64,000 nucleotides of DNA from Bacteroidales bacterium (GCA_017443175.1 JAFSOZ010000003.1:124001-188000), one strand, 5' to 3'; positions 25,742 to 33,104 are shown, counted from the stretch's first letter. Program-made: numbers and translations. The notes: generated by a model not told the origin, from the letters alone.

Positions 25742-26761
25742 ATGGCAGAAGAACAATTCATCGACTACGTCAAGATATTCGGGCGGTCGGGCAACGGCGG
25801 CGCGGGCTCCGCGCACCTGGCACGCACCGCCAGAAACCCCAAAGCCGGCCCTGACGGCGGCGACGGCGGCAAGGGCGGCAGCGTCATCGTACGGGGCAAC
25901 CGCAACCTCTGGACCCTCCTGCACCTGCGCTACACCAAGCACGTGTTCGCCGAGCACGGGGGCAACGGCCAGAAAAACCAGTGCTTCGGCAAGAACGGCG
26001 AGAACGCCATCATCGAAGTGCCCCTCGGCACCATCATCAAGCTGATAGACACCGACGAAGTTGTGGGCGAGATTTTGGAAGACGGCCAGCAGATTGTGGC
26101 CATGAAGGGCGGCCGGGGCGGTCTCGGCAATGTGCACTTCAAGAGCGCGACCATGCAGACGCCCCGCTTTGCACAACCCGGGGAGCCGGGCACCGAAGGC
26201 TGGATTTCGCTGGAGCTGAAAGTCCTGGCCGACGTTGGCCTCGTGGGATTCCCCAACGCGGGCAAATCCACCCTCATCAGCCAGCTCTCCAATGCCCGCC
26301 CCAAAATCGCCGACTACCCCTTCACTACCCTGAGGCCGAACCTCGGCATGGTGGCCTACCGCGACTATCAGTCGTTCGTCATCGCCGACATCCCCGGCAT
26401 CATAGAAGGCGCTTCCGAAGGCAAAGGCATCGGTCTTCGATTCCTCCGCCACATAGAACGCAACTCCGTACTATTATATATGGTACCCGTGGCCGACAAC
26501 GATGGCACCCGTACCGCCGAAGCCATCCTCAAGGAGTTCAACATCCTCAAACACGAACTCGAAGCCTTCAACCCCGAGCTGCTGGACAAGAAATATCTGG
26601 TTGCCATCACCAAATGCGACATGGCACCGGAGGATGAGGTTGCCGCAATCATGCAAAAATTGTCCAAAAAGCTGCCTGTTATCAACATTTCATCCTTGAC
26701 AAACTACCATCTTACCGAAATAAAAGACCGATTATGGGCACTTTTAAACCAAGACGATTGA
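25742..26761 (+). CDS. obg: GTPase Obg/CgtA
   Basis: The 339-residue GTPase takes part in 50S ribosome assembly and stress control. An N-terminal glycine-rich Obg fold (about residues 1-158, with GPDGGDGGKGG) precedes the G domain with P-loop GFPNAGKSTL, switch 2 DIPGIIEGAS and a TKCD G4 motif. It lacks the extra C-terminal domain of some Gram-positive Obg proteins, as is usual here. Confidence 0.95.
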   Translation: MAEEQFIDYVKIFGRSGNGGAGSAHLARTARNPKAGPDGGDGGKGGSVIVRGNRNLWTLLHLRYTKHVFAEHGGNGQKNQCFGKNGENAIIEVPLGTIIKLIDTDEVVGEILEDGQQIVAMKGGRGGLGNVHFKSATMQTPRFAQPGEPGTEGWISLELKVLADVGLVGFPNAGKSTLISQLSNARPKIADYPFTTLRPNLGMVAYRDYQSFVIADIPGIIEGASEGKGIGLRFLRHIERNSVLLYMVPVADNDGTRTAEAILKEFNILKHELEAFNPELLDKKYLVAITKCDMAPEDEVAAIMQKLSKKLPVINISSLTNYHLTEIKDRLWALLNQDD

Positions 26762-26855
26762 AATTATAACATATTGAATTTCTGACATTTAAAAATAATA
26801 GCAAACTTTTTTTTCAAAAAAACGGGCTATTGTGTGTTTGGAACAAAAAAAAATG

Positions 26856-26863
26856 TATTTTTG
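26856..26863 (+). promoter_or_regulatory. -7 box for rpmG-DUF4295
   Basis: TATTTTTG followed by CAGC, with TTTG at 26837-26840 upstream. It lies 36 bases before rpmG. Confidence 0.65.
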
Positions 26864-26898
26864 CAGCGTCAAAAAGAACGAAAAAAAGTAGATAAGCA

Positions 26899-27087
26899 AT
26901 GGCAAAGAAAGTTAAAGAAGCTCGTCAACAAGTTATCTTGGAATGCACTGAGCAAAAGGCAAGCGGCGTACCGGGAATGTCCAGATATATCACTACAAAG
27001 AACAGAAAGAACACTCCTGACAGATTGGAACTGATGAAGTACAATCCGTACCTGAAGAAAATGACATTACACAAAGAAGTTAAATAA
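26899..27087 (+). CDS. rpmG: 50S ribosomal protein L33
   Basis: The 62-residue basic protein matches L33, with [22 protein letters not shown] in the body (KYNPYLKK at the end). The zinc-binding cysteines of some L33 proteins are absent, so this is the zinc-free form. rpmB, usually found just upstream in Bacteroidales, is not present in this window. A DUF4295 gene follows after 17 bases. Confidence 0.93.
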   Translation: MAKKVKEARQQVILECTEQKASGVPGMSRYITTKNRKNTPDRLELMKYNPYLKKMTLHKEVK

Positions 27088-27104
27088 TTTAATCCTATAG
27101 AGAG

Positions 27105-27260
27105 ATGGCAAAGAAGGTAGTTGCAACGTTGAAAAGAGAAGGTGGTGTTACCTACACCCGCGTGGTGAAAATGGAACGCTCACCGAAAACTGGAGCCTAT
27201 ACATTCAAAGAAGCTGTTATAGACTCCTCCACTGTAAAAGACTTTTTGGCTAAAAAGTAA
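27105..27260 (+). CDS. DUF4295 family small protein
   Basis: The 51-residue basic protein begins MAKKVVATLKREGG and ends VKDFLAKK. It matches DUF4295, a Bacteroidota-specific family almost always encoded directly after rpmG, and thought from its position and charge to be ribosome-associated. In Bacteroidales it is normally followed by ftsY; here an island of about 8.9 kb intervenes. Confidence 0.88.
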   Translation: MAKKVVATLKREGGVTYTRVVKMERSPKTGAYTFKEAVIDSSTVKDFLAKK

Positions 27261-27284
27261 TATTTTGTTTTCATGGTTGAAGAA

Positions 27285-27311
27285 AGGTGGACCTCCCGGT
27301 CCGCCTTTTTT
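27285..27311 (+). terminator. Terminator after DUF4295
   Basis: AGGTGGACC pairs with GGTCCGCCT around TCCC, with one wobble pair, followed by T bases. Confidence 0.8.
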
Positions 27312-27394
27312 CGTATATGCTGCAGCGTGCTTGCTGCACTACGAGAGAAATTACAAAAGGTAAGATTGTCCGATAATAGCTTGGCACGGGGCAA

Positions 27395-28252
27395 CTATGC
27401 CTGCACATGCCGGACCACCCGGATACTGACCTCAAAGAGGAGGTAGAGCGGTATGGTGACGAGGATGAGTGTCATAACATCAGGTGGGGTGATGATTGCC
27501 GCAGCCAGCATGATGATAATGAATGCATGTTTGCGGTATTTGGAAAGCATCTCGGCATTGATAACACCCAACTTGCCGAGGAAAAAAGCAATGACGGGCA
27601 GCTGGAACACCACGCCCATGACAAGTGTCAGCGAAACGAAGGTGCTGATATAAGAATCCAGTGTGATGTTGCTTACCACATTGGTGGAGACACTATAGGT
27701 TCCCAAAAATCGGAAGGATATAGGGAAGAGCACGAAGTAGCTCATCAGCACCCCCAAAATGAAGAGCAAATAAATAACAACTGCTACCTGAACCGAATAT
27801 TTCCTTTCATTTTCATATAGTGCTGGTGAAATAAATCGAAACAATTCAATCAAAATATAGGGAGAAGCCCCCAACAGTCCTAAGTAGCAGGCCGTAGTAA
27901 TATGCTTCATGAATTGGCTTGACAAATCAGTGGCAATCATGTCCACATGAAACTTCTGAAAATGAAAGTCAACACCCATAGCCTGAACGGCCTGTTCTAT
28001 CCAGCGATAGGTGCAGAAATCCCACTGACTGGGAGCAAGAAGCAATTGCCAAGTATAATCCTTGAAACAAAACACTACCACAGCGATAGCTCCAGCTACC
28101 GCCAGGATGCGAAAAAGCATCTTTCGCAGCACTTCGAGATGACCGCCGAAAGTAAGCAGTTGGCCGTCATTTTCCGTGCTACTGTGCTCTTTCTGTAGAG
28201 GGGCCGTCAGCTTCGCCTCCTCCTGACTGTTCGTCTTCTTTTTCTTCGCCAT
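27395..28252 (-). CDS. tatC: Twin-arginine translocase subunit TatC
   Basis: TatC is the multispan receptor that binds twin-arginine signal peptides. The sequence shows the typical six membrane segments, the early GGHLEVLRKMLFRIL (equivalent to the HLxELRxR motif), and AAIITPPDVMTLILVTIPL near the C terminus. The start is uncertain: the ATG at 28252 (MAKKKKTN) gives 285 residues and overlaps tatA by 74 bases; other in-frame ATGs are at 28258, 28264 and 28294. It is the last gene of the CXXX-peptide operon. Its location beside four precursors with Tat leaders suggests that it exports them. Confidence 0.93.
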   Translation of the reverse strand: MAKKKKTNSQEEAKLTAPLQKEHSSTENDGQLLTFGGHLEVLRKMLFRILAVAGAIAVVVFCFKDYTWQLLLAPSQWDFCTYRWIEQAVQAMGVDFHFQKFHVDMIATDLSSQFMKHITTACYLGLLGASPYILIELFRFISPALYENERKYSVQVAVVIYLLFILGVLMSYFVLFPISFRFLGTYSVSTNVVSNITLDSYISTFVSLTLVMGVVFQLPVIAFFLGKLGVINAEMLSKYRKHAFIIIMLAAAIITPPDVMTLILVTIPLYLLFEVSIRVVRHVQA

Positions 28253-28436
28253 GCTCATCTGCATTTTGATCCGGATTGTCGGGTACCGGTTCACTCATGC
28301 CTTTTTTGAAACTTTGTACACCCTGTCCGAGGCCTTTCATCAATTCGGGAAGTTTTTTTCCTCCGAATATCAAAAGTGCTATACCGCCGATGAGCAGCAA
28401 TTCCGTTGTGCCGATAAATAACAAAGGTATAGCCAT
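28179..28436 (-). CDS. tatA: Twin-arginine translocase subunit TatA
   Basis: The 85-residue protein has one N-terminal membrane helix (about residues 6-21), the hallmark FGGKKLPELMKGLG hinge and amphipathic helix (about 24-37), then an acidic, disordered tail. TatA forms the pore through which folded Tat substrates pass. It starts two bases after the stop codon of the CXXX-associated protein gene, so it is almost certainly in the same transcript. The 3' end overlaps tatC. Confidence 0.93.
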   Translation of the reverse strand: MAIPLLFIGTTELLLIGGIALLIFGGKKLPELMKGLGQGVQSFKKGMSEPVPDNPDQNADEHGEEKEDEQSGGGEADGPSTERAQ

Positions 28437-28438
28437 AG

Positions 28439-28714
28439 TTACTCTGTCACTAAATTGATTTCACAAGTGTCGAAGTTGATTTCCCAGTGACCGTTTTCGG
28501 ATCCCTCCCACTGGTATTTCGCGGCCATCAGGTCCCACCAGCTCTGAAACTTGATGCCGGTTTCGCCCATGTCTTTCACCAGCTTTTGGTAGAGGGTGTC
28601 ATTGTCGGGCGTTAATATTTTAGCCAGCTCGTTCAGTCCGTTGCGTCTTTCGAACAGCTGTAGAATCTCATTTTTTTCCTCTTCGGTCACTTGACCGACT
28701 GTTTTTTTTGTCAT
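28439..28714 (-). CDS. CXXX-repeat peptide modification system small protein
   Basis: The 91-residue acidic protein (TVGQVTEEEKNEILQLFERR near the start, then FQSWWDLMAAKYQW) resembles the small helical protein that NCBI names as part of CXXX-repeat peptide modification systems. It has no signal peptide or metal-binding cysteines; a single Cys lies near the C terminus. Its role is unknown; peptide binding or scaffold function for the maturases would fit. It lies between the SPASM-only maturase (12-base gap) and tatA (two-base gap). The family call rests on recall and context. Confidence 0.7.
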   Translation of the reverse strand: MTKKTVGQVTEEEKNEILQLFERRNGLNELAKILTPDNDTLYQKLVKDMGETGIKFQSWWDLMAAKYQWEGSENGHWEINFDTCEINLVTE

Positions 28715-28726
28715 AACGTATTTTGT

Positions 28727-29734
28727 TTAATAATTTTCTTGATGATACTTTATCAATTCCTGTTGCAACAGTTCCTCGTCCCAATGTTCACGCACGTCAA
28801 AAGGATCTAAATAATCAATTTCTTTAATTTCGATTTGTGGCATAAAAGAACCATGCTTGCGGATGTTTTCCAGCATTTCGCGGGAGGCGTTGCGCTCTAA
28901 ATGGGCCACCACGCACTGCTCGTGAGAGGGAGTGTTCACCTCCAGCGTGGTTTTACGGTTCAGCCAGATGCAGCGTTTGCACTGGTAGGCATCGCAGTGA
29001 CGGCAGATGGGGGCGTAATCCAACTTGTAAAGCTGCGGGTTCTTAATGTCCAAACCGTTCTCCAGATTGCCGACGCAGTCTTCTTCATTTTCGTAGTAGA
29101 AAGCAGGACAGATGTAGAATTTTCCGTTTGGGGCGAGGGTGATGTTGGAGATTCCTGCTCCACAGTTGTTCATCTTTTCCAGCATCATACGGTCGGTGAG
29201 GATGTTGAATTGCGGGGATTTTCCTGCCACGTATGCTTTCTCAATGTGTTCTGAAAGGATGTGTAGTATCTGTTTGTACTTTTCAAAGTCTTCTTCCGTG
29301 AAGGTCTCCACATCGGTGATGACAATGTTCAGGCGCATAACTTTTGAAATGACATCCTTTAAGAACAAGTATCGGTCAAACAAATCGGCTTTAGCAGTGC
29401 GCAACACGTAACTCTTCTTCTCATCCAATTGGGCTAATGATAGACCTGTCCATTCATGGAAGATCATGACATCTGCTTCCGCTTTCAGGGCTTCGTCTTC
29501 ACAAAGCGAAGAGACAATCTTGTTGTGGTCGATGCTTTCGATGGCTGCAGCATAATCGTCGGGCAGCTTGTAGTCTGGATAAACGAATTGGATCATCAGG
29601 TTCTCCAGCATACCGAAGCGGATGCCGGCCTTCAGCGTCTCCAATGGCATCAGTTTGTGTTCTTTGGCGCCGATTTCGTAATGGCAATAAGAGGTGCTGG
29701 TGTCGTCCAGTTGTATAATCAAATATTCTAACAT
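28727..29734 (-). CDS. CXXX-repeat peptide maturase, SPASM-only
   Basis: The 335-residue protein has an N-terminal part without the CX3CX2C motif of radical SAM enzymes, so it should not bind the catalytic cluster. The C-terminal third is SPASM-like: NNCGAGISN, FYICPAFYY, then CRHCDAYQCKRCIW and a final HEQC, enough cysteines for auxiliary Fe-S clusters. It matches the partner called CXXX repeat peptide maturase. The ATG at 29734 is four bases after the radical SAM stop codon; longer frames overlap that gene and are rejected. It probably forms a complex with the radical SAM enzyme, as pseudo-radical-SAM partners do elsewhere. Confidence 0.78.
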   Translation of the reverse strand: MLEYLIIQLDDTSTSYCHYEIGAKEHKLMPLETLKAGIRFGMLENLMIQFVYPDYKLPDDYAAAIESIDHNKIVSSLCEDEALKAEADVMIFHEWTGLSLAQLDEKKSYVLRTAKADLFDRYLFLKDVISKVMRLNIVITDVETFTEEDFEKYKQILHILSEHIEKAYVAGKSPQFNILTDRMMLEKMNNCGAGISNITLAPNGKFYICPAFYYENEEDCVGNLENGLDIKNPQLYKLDYAPICRHCDAYQCKRCIWLNRKTTLEVNTPSHEQCVVAHLERNASREMLENIRKHGSFMPQIEIKEIDYLDPFDVREHWDEELLQQELIKYHQENY

Positions 29735-29738
29735 GGCT

Positions 29739-30959
29739 CTAACAGATTGTGGGGTTTGACTCTTTTTTGTTTTTCTCGAACTCTTCCCTTTTGCCTTCCA
29801 GTTCCAGCTTGCGGTAGAGTTTATTCCAGTAGTAATTGTTGGCACGCACGCGGGCTTTGTGCATCTTACAGATGGCTGTTGCCCGTTGAAAGACAGTTGG
29901 CGTGTCGGCAGCGTCGTAGTTCTCGCCTTGACACCACGCGCAACCACTGGCAATCTCGCAATTGAGACATTCTGAATTGCTTTGGGTTATTCGGTCCAAC
30001 GTGAGGAAAGGACGCAGTTTGTTTTTGTCAATCCCATCCTTGATATTGCCTATAATCCAAGCATTTTTTTCCCGCAGGGAGTATTGTGCGAAACGGGTAC
30101 ATGGATACAAATTCCCCGCTGCATCCACACTGAGCATGCGTCCTGCACCACACCAGTTGTTGTTATCGTAAACGGGATCAAGCGGTTTGCCTAACTGTTC
30201 TGTGAAAAAAGAGCATGCATAGTCTTGGTAGTATCCACCGTCAATAATGGCATCGGCCAATGAGAGAAGTTGTTCTTCAAACTTCTTGTCATCGCCCTCC
30301 TGCCAGACATCTTCAAACACCACATTGATGTTTACCTCATGGATGCCGAGGCTATAGAGATGCAGCACACTTTCGGTGATGTAAGGAATGTCGGCGCTGC
30401 TGATGGTTACCTTTGTGCCACCGCCAGGGAATTGTTTTAACCACAAGGGTATATTCCGCACCACATCTTTGTATGAACCTCGTTCTGTGATTTTATACAC
30501 GCGGTTAAGATCGTGTTTCTTCTCCGTGCCGTCAATTGTGATGCCAATGCTGAGGTGCTCGCGATTTTTCTCAATAAATTTTTGTACCTTGGGTTCGTGA
30601 TAATTGATACCATTAGTAGAGAATGAAAAACGATAGGAATTGAACCAGTGGTGATTGAGTTCAAACATCCTCTGTTTCAAATAATCGCAGATCATATCAA
30701 TCAAATCAATTTCCAAGAAAGGTTCTCCACCGATGAAATCCCATATCACGCTTTCTTCTGGAAAATCATCTTCATGTGAAAGCACATAGTCTATGAATGT
30801 TTTGGCTGTTTCCCACGACATCCGTTCTTTCACATTTTTGCCGACTAGATAGCAGTATTTGCATGCTAACTGGCAATCTTTAGTGACGATGAATGTAATG
30901 TTCTTGGCCATGCCACTTTGCCAAGCTCGTGCATCTTCTCTAATTTGCATTTCTCCCAT
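29739..30959 (-). CDS. Radical SAM/SPASM peptide maturase for CXXX-repeat precursors
   Basis: The 406-residue enzyme carries the radical SAM motif at Cys29, Cys33 and Cys36 (CQLACKYC). The core includes WDFIGGEPFLEIDLID, and a SPASM domain with many cysteines (NWCGAGRMLS, LYPCTRF, ECLNCEIASGCAWCQGE, ICKMHKA) follows. It fits the radical SAM maturase family named for CXXX-repeat targets. Radical SAM/SPASM enzymes of this kind form thioether or carbon-carbon links in peptides; the exact bond here is unknown. The start is the ATG at 30959; an in-frame TTG lies six bases upstream. Four precursor peptides lie upstream on the same strand. Confidence 0.88.
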   Translation of the reverse strand: MGEMQIREDARAWQSGMAKNITFIVTKDCQLACKYCYLVGKNVKERMSWETAKTFIDYVLSHEDDFPEESVIWDFIGGEPFLEIDLIDMICDYLKQRMFELNHHWFNSYRFSFSTNGINYHEPKVQKFIEKNREHLSIGITIDGTEKKHDLNRVYKITERGSYKDVVRNIPLWLKQFPGGGTKVTISSADIPYITESVLHLYSLGIHEVNINVVFEDVWQEGDDKKFEEQLLSLADAIIDGGYYQDYACSFFTEQLGKPLDPVYDNNNWCGAGRMLSVDAAGNLYPCTRFAQYSLREKNAWIIGNIKDGIDKNKLRPFLTLDRITQSNSECLNCEIASGCAWCQGENYDAADTPTVFQRATAICKMHKARVRANNYYWNKLYRKLELEGKREEFEKNKKESNPTIC

Positions 30960-30992
30960 AAACAATAATTTAAAGAGGAAAATAGAAAGAGT

Positions 30993-31018
30993 GAATTAAG
31001 AATTCTCTCTTAATATTC
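30993..31018 (-). other. Hairpin between last precursor and the maturase
   Basis: GAATTAAGA pairs with TCTTAATATTC with a two-base bulge. No strong T run follows on the minus strand, so it may reduce read-through or protect the 3' end of the peptide mRNA instead of ending transcription fully. Confidence 0.4.
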
Positions 31019-31055
31019 TCCTCTTACTCCTCTTATCTATAAACAAATTGAATTT

Positions 31056-31337
31056 TTAATGGCCGTAATTACTATTAGTGCAAAAAGTTTTGCAAGTACC
31101 TTTGCAACCCTCGCACGTTCTTAAGCACCCATGTTGGCAAGTCTGATTACAACTATAAAGACAGTAACCGGCACATGCAGAAGTTTTACATCCCATCGGT
31201 GACTCTTCAACTGCGCGAAGGATGTTCGGAGCACTGGATAAAGCCACCACCGCTAAAATCGGCAGTGCACCTTTTGCTGCTTTTTTGAAAAACTCGCGCC
31301 TTGACTGAAGCTCTTCATTGTTTTTTCTTTCTTTCAT
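31056..31337 (-). CDS. CXXX-repeat RiPP precursor D with Tat leader
   Basis: The 93-residue peptide has a leader with ELQSRREFFKKAAKGALP (twin-arginine motif SRREFFK at about 12-18) and a hydrophobic stretch to about residue 42. PMGC then begins the core. The core has ten cysteines, mostly every fourth residue (CAGYCLYSCNQTCQHGC), with one CX4C at the start and one CX2C. It is the precursor nearest the maturase genes and is preceded by a GGACTTC/GAAGTCC inverted pair. The leader is inferred to serve both maturase recognition and Tat export. Confidence 0.85.
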   Translation of the reverse strand: MKERKNNEELQSRREFFKKAAKGALPILAVVALSSAPNILRAVEESPMGCKTSACAGYCLYSCNQTCQHGCLRTCEGCKGTCKTFCTNSNYGH

Positions 31338-31350
31338 AATTATAGAATGT

Positions 31351-31405
31351 GGACTTCTGAATTTTACATTAAATTTCTCCCTCCTTATAACATCATGCGA
31401 AGTCC
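31351..31405 (-). promoter_or_regulatory. Paired GGACTTC/GAAGTCC element upstream of precursor D
   Basis: GGACTTC (31351-31357) and GAAGTCC (31399-31405) are inverted repeats 41 bases apart, ending 13 bases before the ATG. The outer flank AACACGATAT is shared with the element of precursor B. It could fold as a 5' UTR stem or bind a regulator. Confidence 0.5.
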
Positions 31406-31441
31406 GCTAACACGATATATATAGTAGAAGAGGGTTGATCT

Positions 31442-31837
31442 TTAATTCTTTATATCTTCGTAAATTAGTCGGGCAGTTTTCCTGATTGCTGCCATTTCCA
31501 GAGAAAATGTGGCTGGGTTTTGCGCGGTCAGGGCTACAGATATCGTATTCTCTAGCTGTTTCAAACTCACCTGTTGACTCCACTGCTGACAAGTCACGAT
31601 AAATGATGTTGTACCGACTGTATCAAATATTCTTTCGATCTGTATGGTTTGGTTGCTTTTGCTTACATCATATTCAACAATAAACAAGTTGCCGTTGCGC
31701 GTATAATGGATGCAGTTTGTTATTTGCTCTCTTGTTTGGGCAATAATAATGTTTGGCAGCATAAACACTAATAAGAGTACTGTTGATGTTATAATTCTTC
31801 TATCTCTTTGGAAGTTATATAATCTGAGTTTTGTCAT
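31442..31837 (-). CDS. Unknown secreted protein inside the RiPP cluster
   Basis: The 131-residue protein has a signal peptide (hydrophobic residues about 14-33, ending NIIIAQT) and a small mature domain of about 97 residues with two cysteines (Cys42 and Cys82 region) that could form a disulfide. No family is recognised. It lies on the same strand between precursors C and D, and is not itself a CXXX peptide. Its placement suggests a periplasmic or surface partner of the exported peptides, for example an immunity, protease-inhibitor or receptor protein; this is a guess from context. Confidence 0.6.
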   Translation of the reverse strand: MTKLRLYNFQRDRRIITSTVLLLVFMLPNIIIAQTREQITNCIHYTRNGNLFIVEYDVSKSNQTIQIERIFDTVGTTSFIVTCQQWSQQVSLKQLENTISVALTAQNPATFSLEMAAIRKTARLIYEDIKN

Positions 31838-31858
31838 TTAACAGCTAATAAAGATAAA

Positions 31859-31895
31859 TCGAGGAATACGGGGATATTTCTCCAATACTCCTCGA
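31859..31895 (-). terminator. Hairpin after precursor C
   Basis: TCGAGGA and TCCTCGA pair perfectly at the base, with a second inner stem of GGGGA and TCTCC. On the minus strand a T-rich but interrupted tract follows, so it may be a partial terminator that favours peptide mRNA over downstream genes. Confidence 0.5.
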
Positions 31896-31904
31896 TTTTG
31901 ACAT

Positions 31905-32186
31905 CTAGTCATTTTTGTTGTACCCCTTGCAATGTCCTTTGCAAGTTTCACTGCACCAACCGCTACAGGTTCTTGTGCATCCTGTTCTGCAGGTCCCTGC
32001 ACAAGTACCAGAGCAGGTACCCGCACATCCCTTGTTACATCCCATCGGTGCCTCAGTAGCGGCATTGATTAGATTCGGCGTGCTTGCTAATGCCACAGCA
32101 GCCAAAAACGGCAATGCGCCTTTTGCCGCTCTTTTGAAAAACTCACGTCTTGACTGGAGTTCTTCGATTTTGTTGATTTTTTCCAT
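31905..32186 (-). CDS. CXXX-repeat RiPP precursor C with Tat leader
   Basis: The 93-residue peptide is the cleanest of the four. The leader has ELQSRREFFKRAAKGALP and a hydrophobic region to INA at about residue 41. After APMGC the core is a perfect run of cysteines at every fourth residue: ten Cys, nine CX3C steps, with Gly, Ser and Thr between them (GTCSGTCAGTC). It ends KGYNKND. Such regular spacing suggests one residue per turn facing the same way for crosslinking by the radical SAM enzyme. The INA-A boundary is a plausible signal peptidase site. Confidence 0.88.
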   Translation of the reverse strand: MEKINKIEELQSRREFFKRAAKGALPFLAAVALASTPNLINAATEAPMGCNKGCAGTCSGTCAGTCRTGCTRTCSGWCSETCKGHCKGYNKND

Positions 32187-32198
32187 GATAAATGAATT

Positions 32199-32244
32199 GG
32201 ACTTCTATCATTTTTATTCTTAACTCACACAATGCACGAAGTCC
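32199..32244 (-). promoter_or_regulatory. Paired GGACTTC/GAAGTCC element upstream of precursor C
   Basis: GGACTTC (32199-32205) and GAAGTCC (32238-32244) are inverted and 32 bases apart, 12 bases before the ATG. Spacing to the start codon is nearly the same as for precursors B and D. Confidence 0.5.
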
Positions 32245-32315
32245 TTTTATACATCATGAAAGTTATCGAAAAGGATACAATCTGTTCCAGTGTCTGCAAG
32301 GAAGGCATTATTCAA

Positions 32316-32594
32316 TTAATAGCAAGAACCAGAACAAGATCCCTTACAGGTAACAGTACAATAACCCGTACAGCTGCCTTGGCAGGTGCCCCTACAAGTA
32401 GTATAACAGTTGTCAGAGCAATTCATAATACAAGAACCATAACTGCATCCCATTGGGTCTTTCTCCGTAGCCCGAAGAATATCCGGAACACTGGCTAAAG
32501 TCACTGCTGCAATAATTGGCAGTGCACCTTTTGCCGCTCTTTTGAAAAATTCCCTTCTAGACTGGAGTTCTTCGCTTTTGTTTGTATTTTTCAT
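32316..32594 (-). CDS. CXXX-repeat RiPP precursor B with Tat leader
   Basis: The 92-residue peptide has the leader ELQSRREFFKRAAKGALP, a hydrophobic region to about residue 42, then DPMGC. The core has eleven cysteines: one CX4C step, then nine CX3C steps (CRGTCQGSCTGYC), ending with Tyr. Leader residues from ELQS to GALP are identical to those of precursor C, while core residues between cysteines vary. This is the expected pattern for a family of peptides handled by one enzyme set. Confidence 0.88.
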   Translation of the reverse strand: MKNTNKSEELQSRREFFKRAAKGALPIIAAVTLASVPDILRATEKDPMGCSYGSCIMNCSDNCYTTCRGTCQGSCTGYCTVTCKGSCSGSCY

Positions 32595-32607
32595 AATTAT
32601 AGAAAAA

Positions 32608-32654
32608 GGACTTCTTGGTTATTATTAATTATTGATTAAAATCGTGCGAAGTCC
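32608..32654 (-). promoter_or_regulatory. Paired GGACTTC/GAAGTCC element upstream of precursor B
   Basis: GGACTTC (32608-32614) and GAAGTCC (32648-32654) are inverted and 33 bases apart, 13 bases before the ATG. ATCGTG and CACGAT flank the distal arm and form a smaller overlapping palindrome. Confidence 0.5.
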
Positions 32655-32722
32655 GTTAACACGATATGTTCAATATTTAATTGTATATATTTCTTGTCAA
32701 ATTGCAGTAATGATTGGATTGA

Positions 32723-33043
32723 CTACCAAAAGAAAACGGGGAAATATGCCGCGCAAGCATGCAAACATGTTCCTTTGCAGGTAACATTACAATTTGATAA
32801 ACAAGAGTTCACGCAATCTCCAGCGCAAGTGCAAGTGCAAGTATATTTGCATGATTGAAGGCATGAGTCTTCGCATGAATTACTGCAAGCGTATTCGCAA
32901 CCCATCGGTGTCTTTTGTGCCTGAACTATTGAGGGTATATTTATTATGGTTACAGCTCCTAATATTGGCAAAACGGTTTTCGCACCCTTTTTAAAAAACT
33001 CCCGACGGGACTGTAATTCATCATCTATACAATTTAAATCCAT
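32723..33043 (-). CDS. CXXX-repeat RiPP precursor A with Tat leader (divergent)
   Basis: At 106 residues this is the longest and most diverged precursor. The leader retains ELQSRREFFKKGAK and a hydrophobic stretch, then TPMGC. The core has fourteen cysteines, with CX3C spacing broken by CTCTC, where an extra Cys lies in the middle of one repeat. The C terminus is the aromatic tail AAYFPVFFW, absent in the others. It is the first gene of the cluster, has its own promoter and lacks the GGACTTC pair, so it may be controlled differently. Confidence 0.85.
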   Translation of the reverse strand: MDLNCIDDELQSRREFFKKGAKTVLPILGAVTIINIPSIVQAQKTPMGCEYACSNSCEDSCLQSCKYTCTCTCAGDCVNSCLSNCNVTCKGTCLHACAAYFPVFFW

Positions 33044-33064
33044 AACTACAAATTAACAACGCAG

Positions 33065-33072
33065 CAAAAATA
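33065..33072 (-). promoter_or_regulatory. -7 box for the CXXX-peptide operon
   Basis: On the minus strand TATTTTTG is followed by CTGCG, 21 bases before the ATG of precursor A. It is the only good TAnnTTTG match I find for the cluster. Confidence 0.6.
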
Positions 33073-33104
33073 TGATAATTATTTAATACACAGATATTTG
33101 TAAT

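Noticed and set aside
28727..29953. Longer version of the SPASM-only maturase
   Set aside because: The first 73 codons overlap the radical SAM gene in another frame and read as an Arg/Thr/Ser-rich shadow.
31351..32654. Invertible promoters flanked by GGACTTC/GAAGTCC
   Set aside because: The arms are only seven bases and the segment 32-41 bases, much shorter than known invertible promoters of this phylum, and no recombinase gene is nearby.
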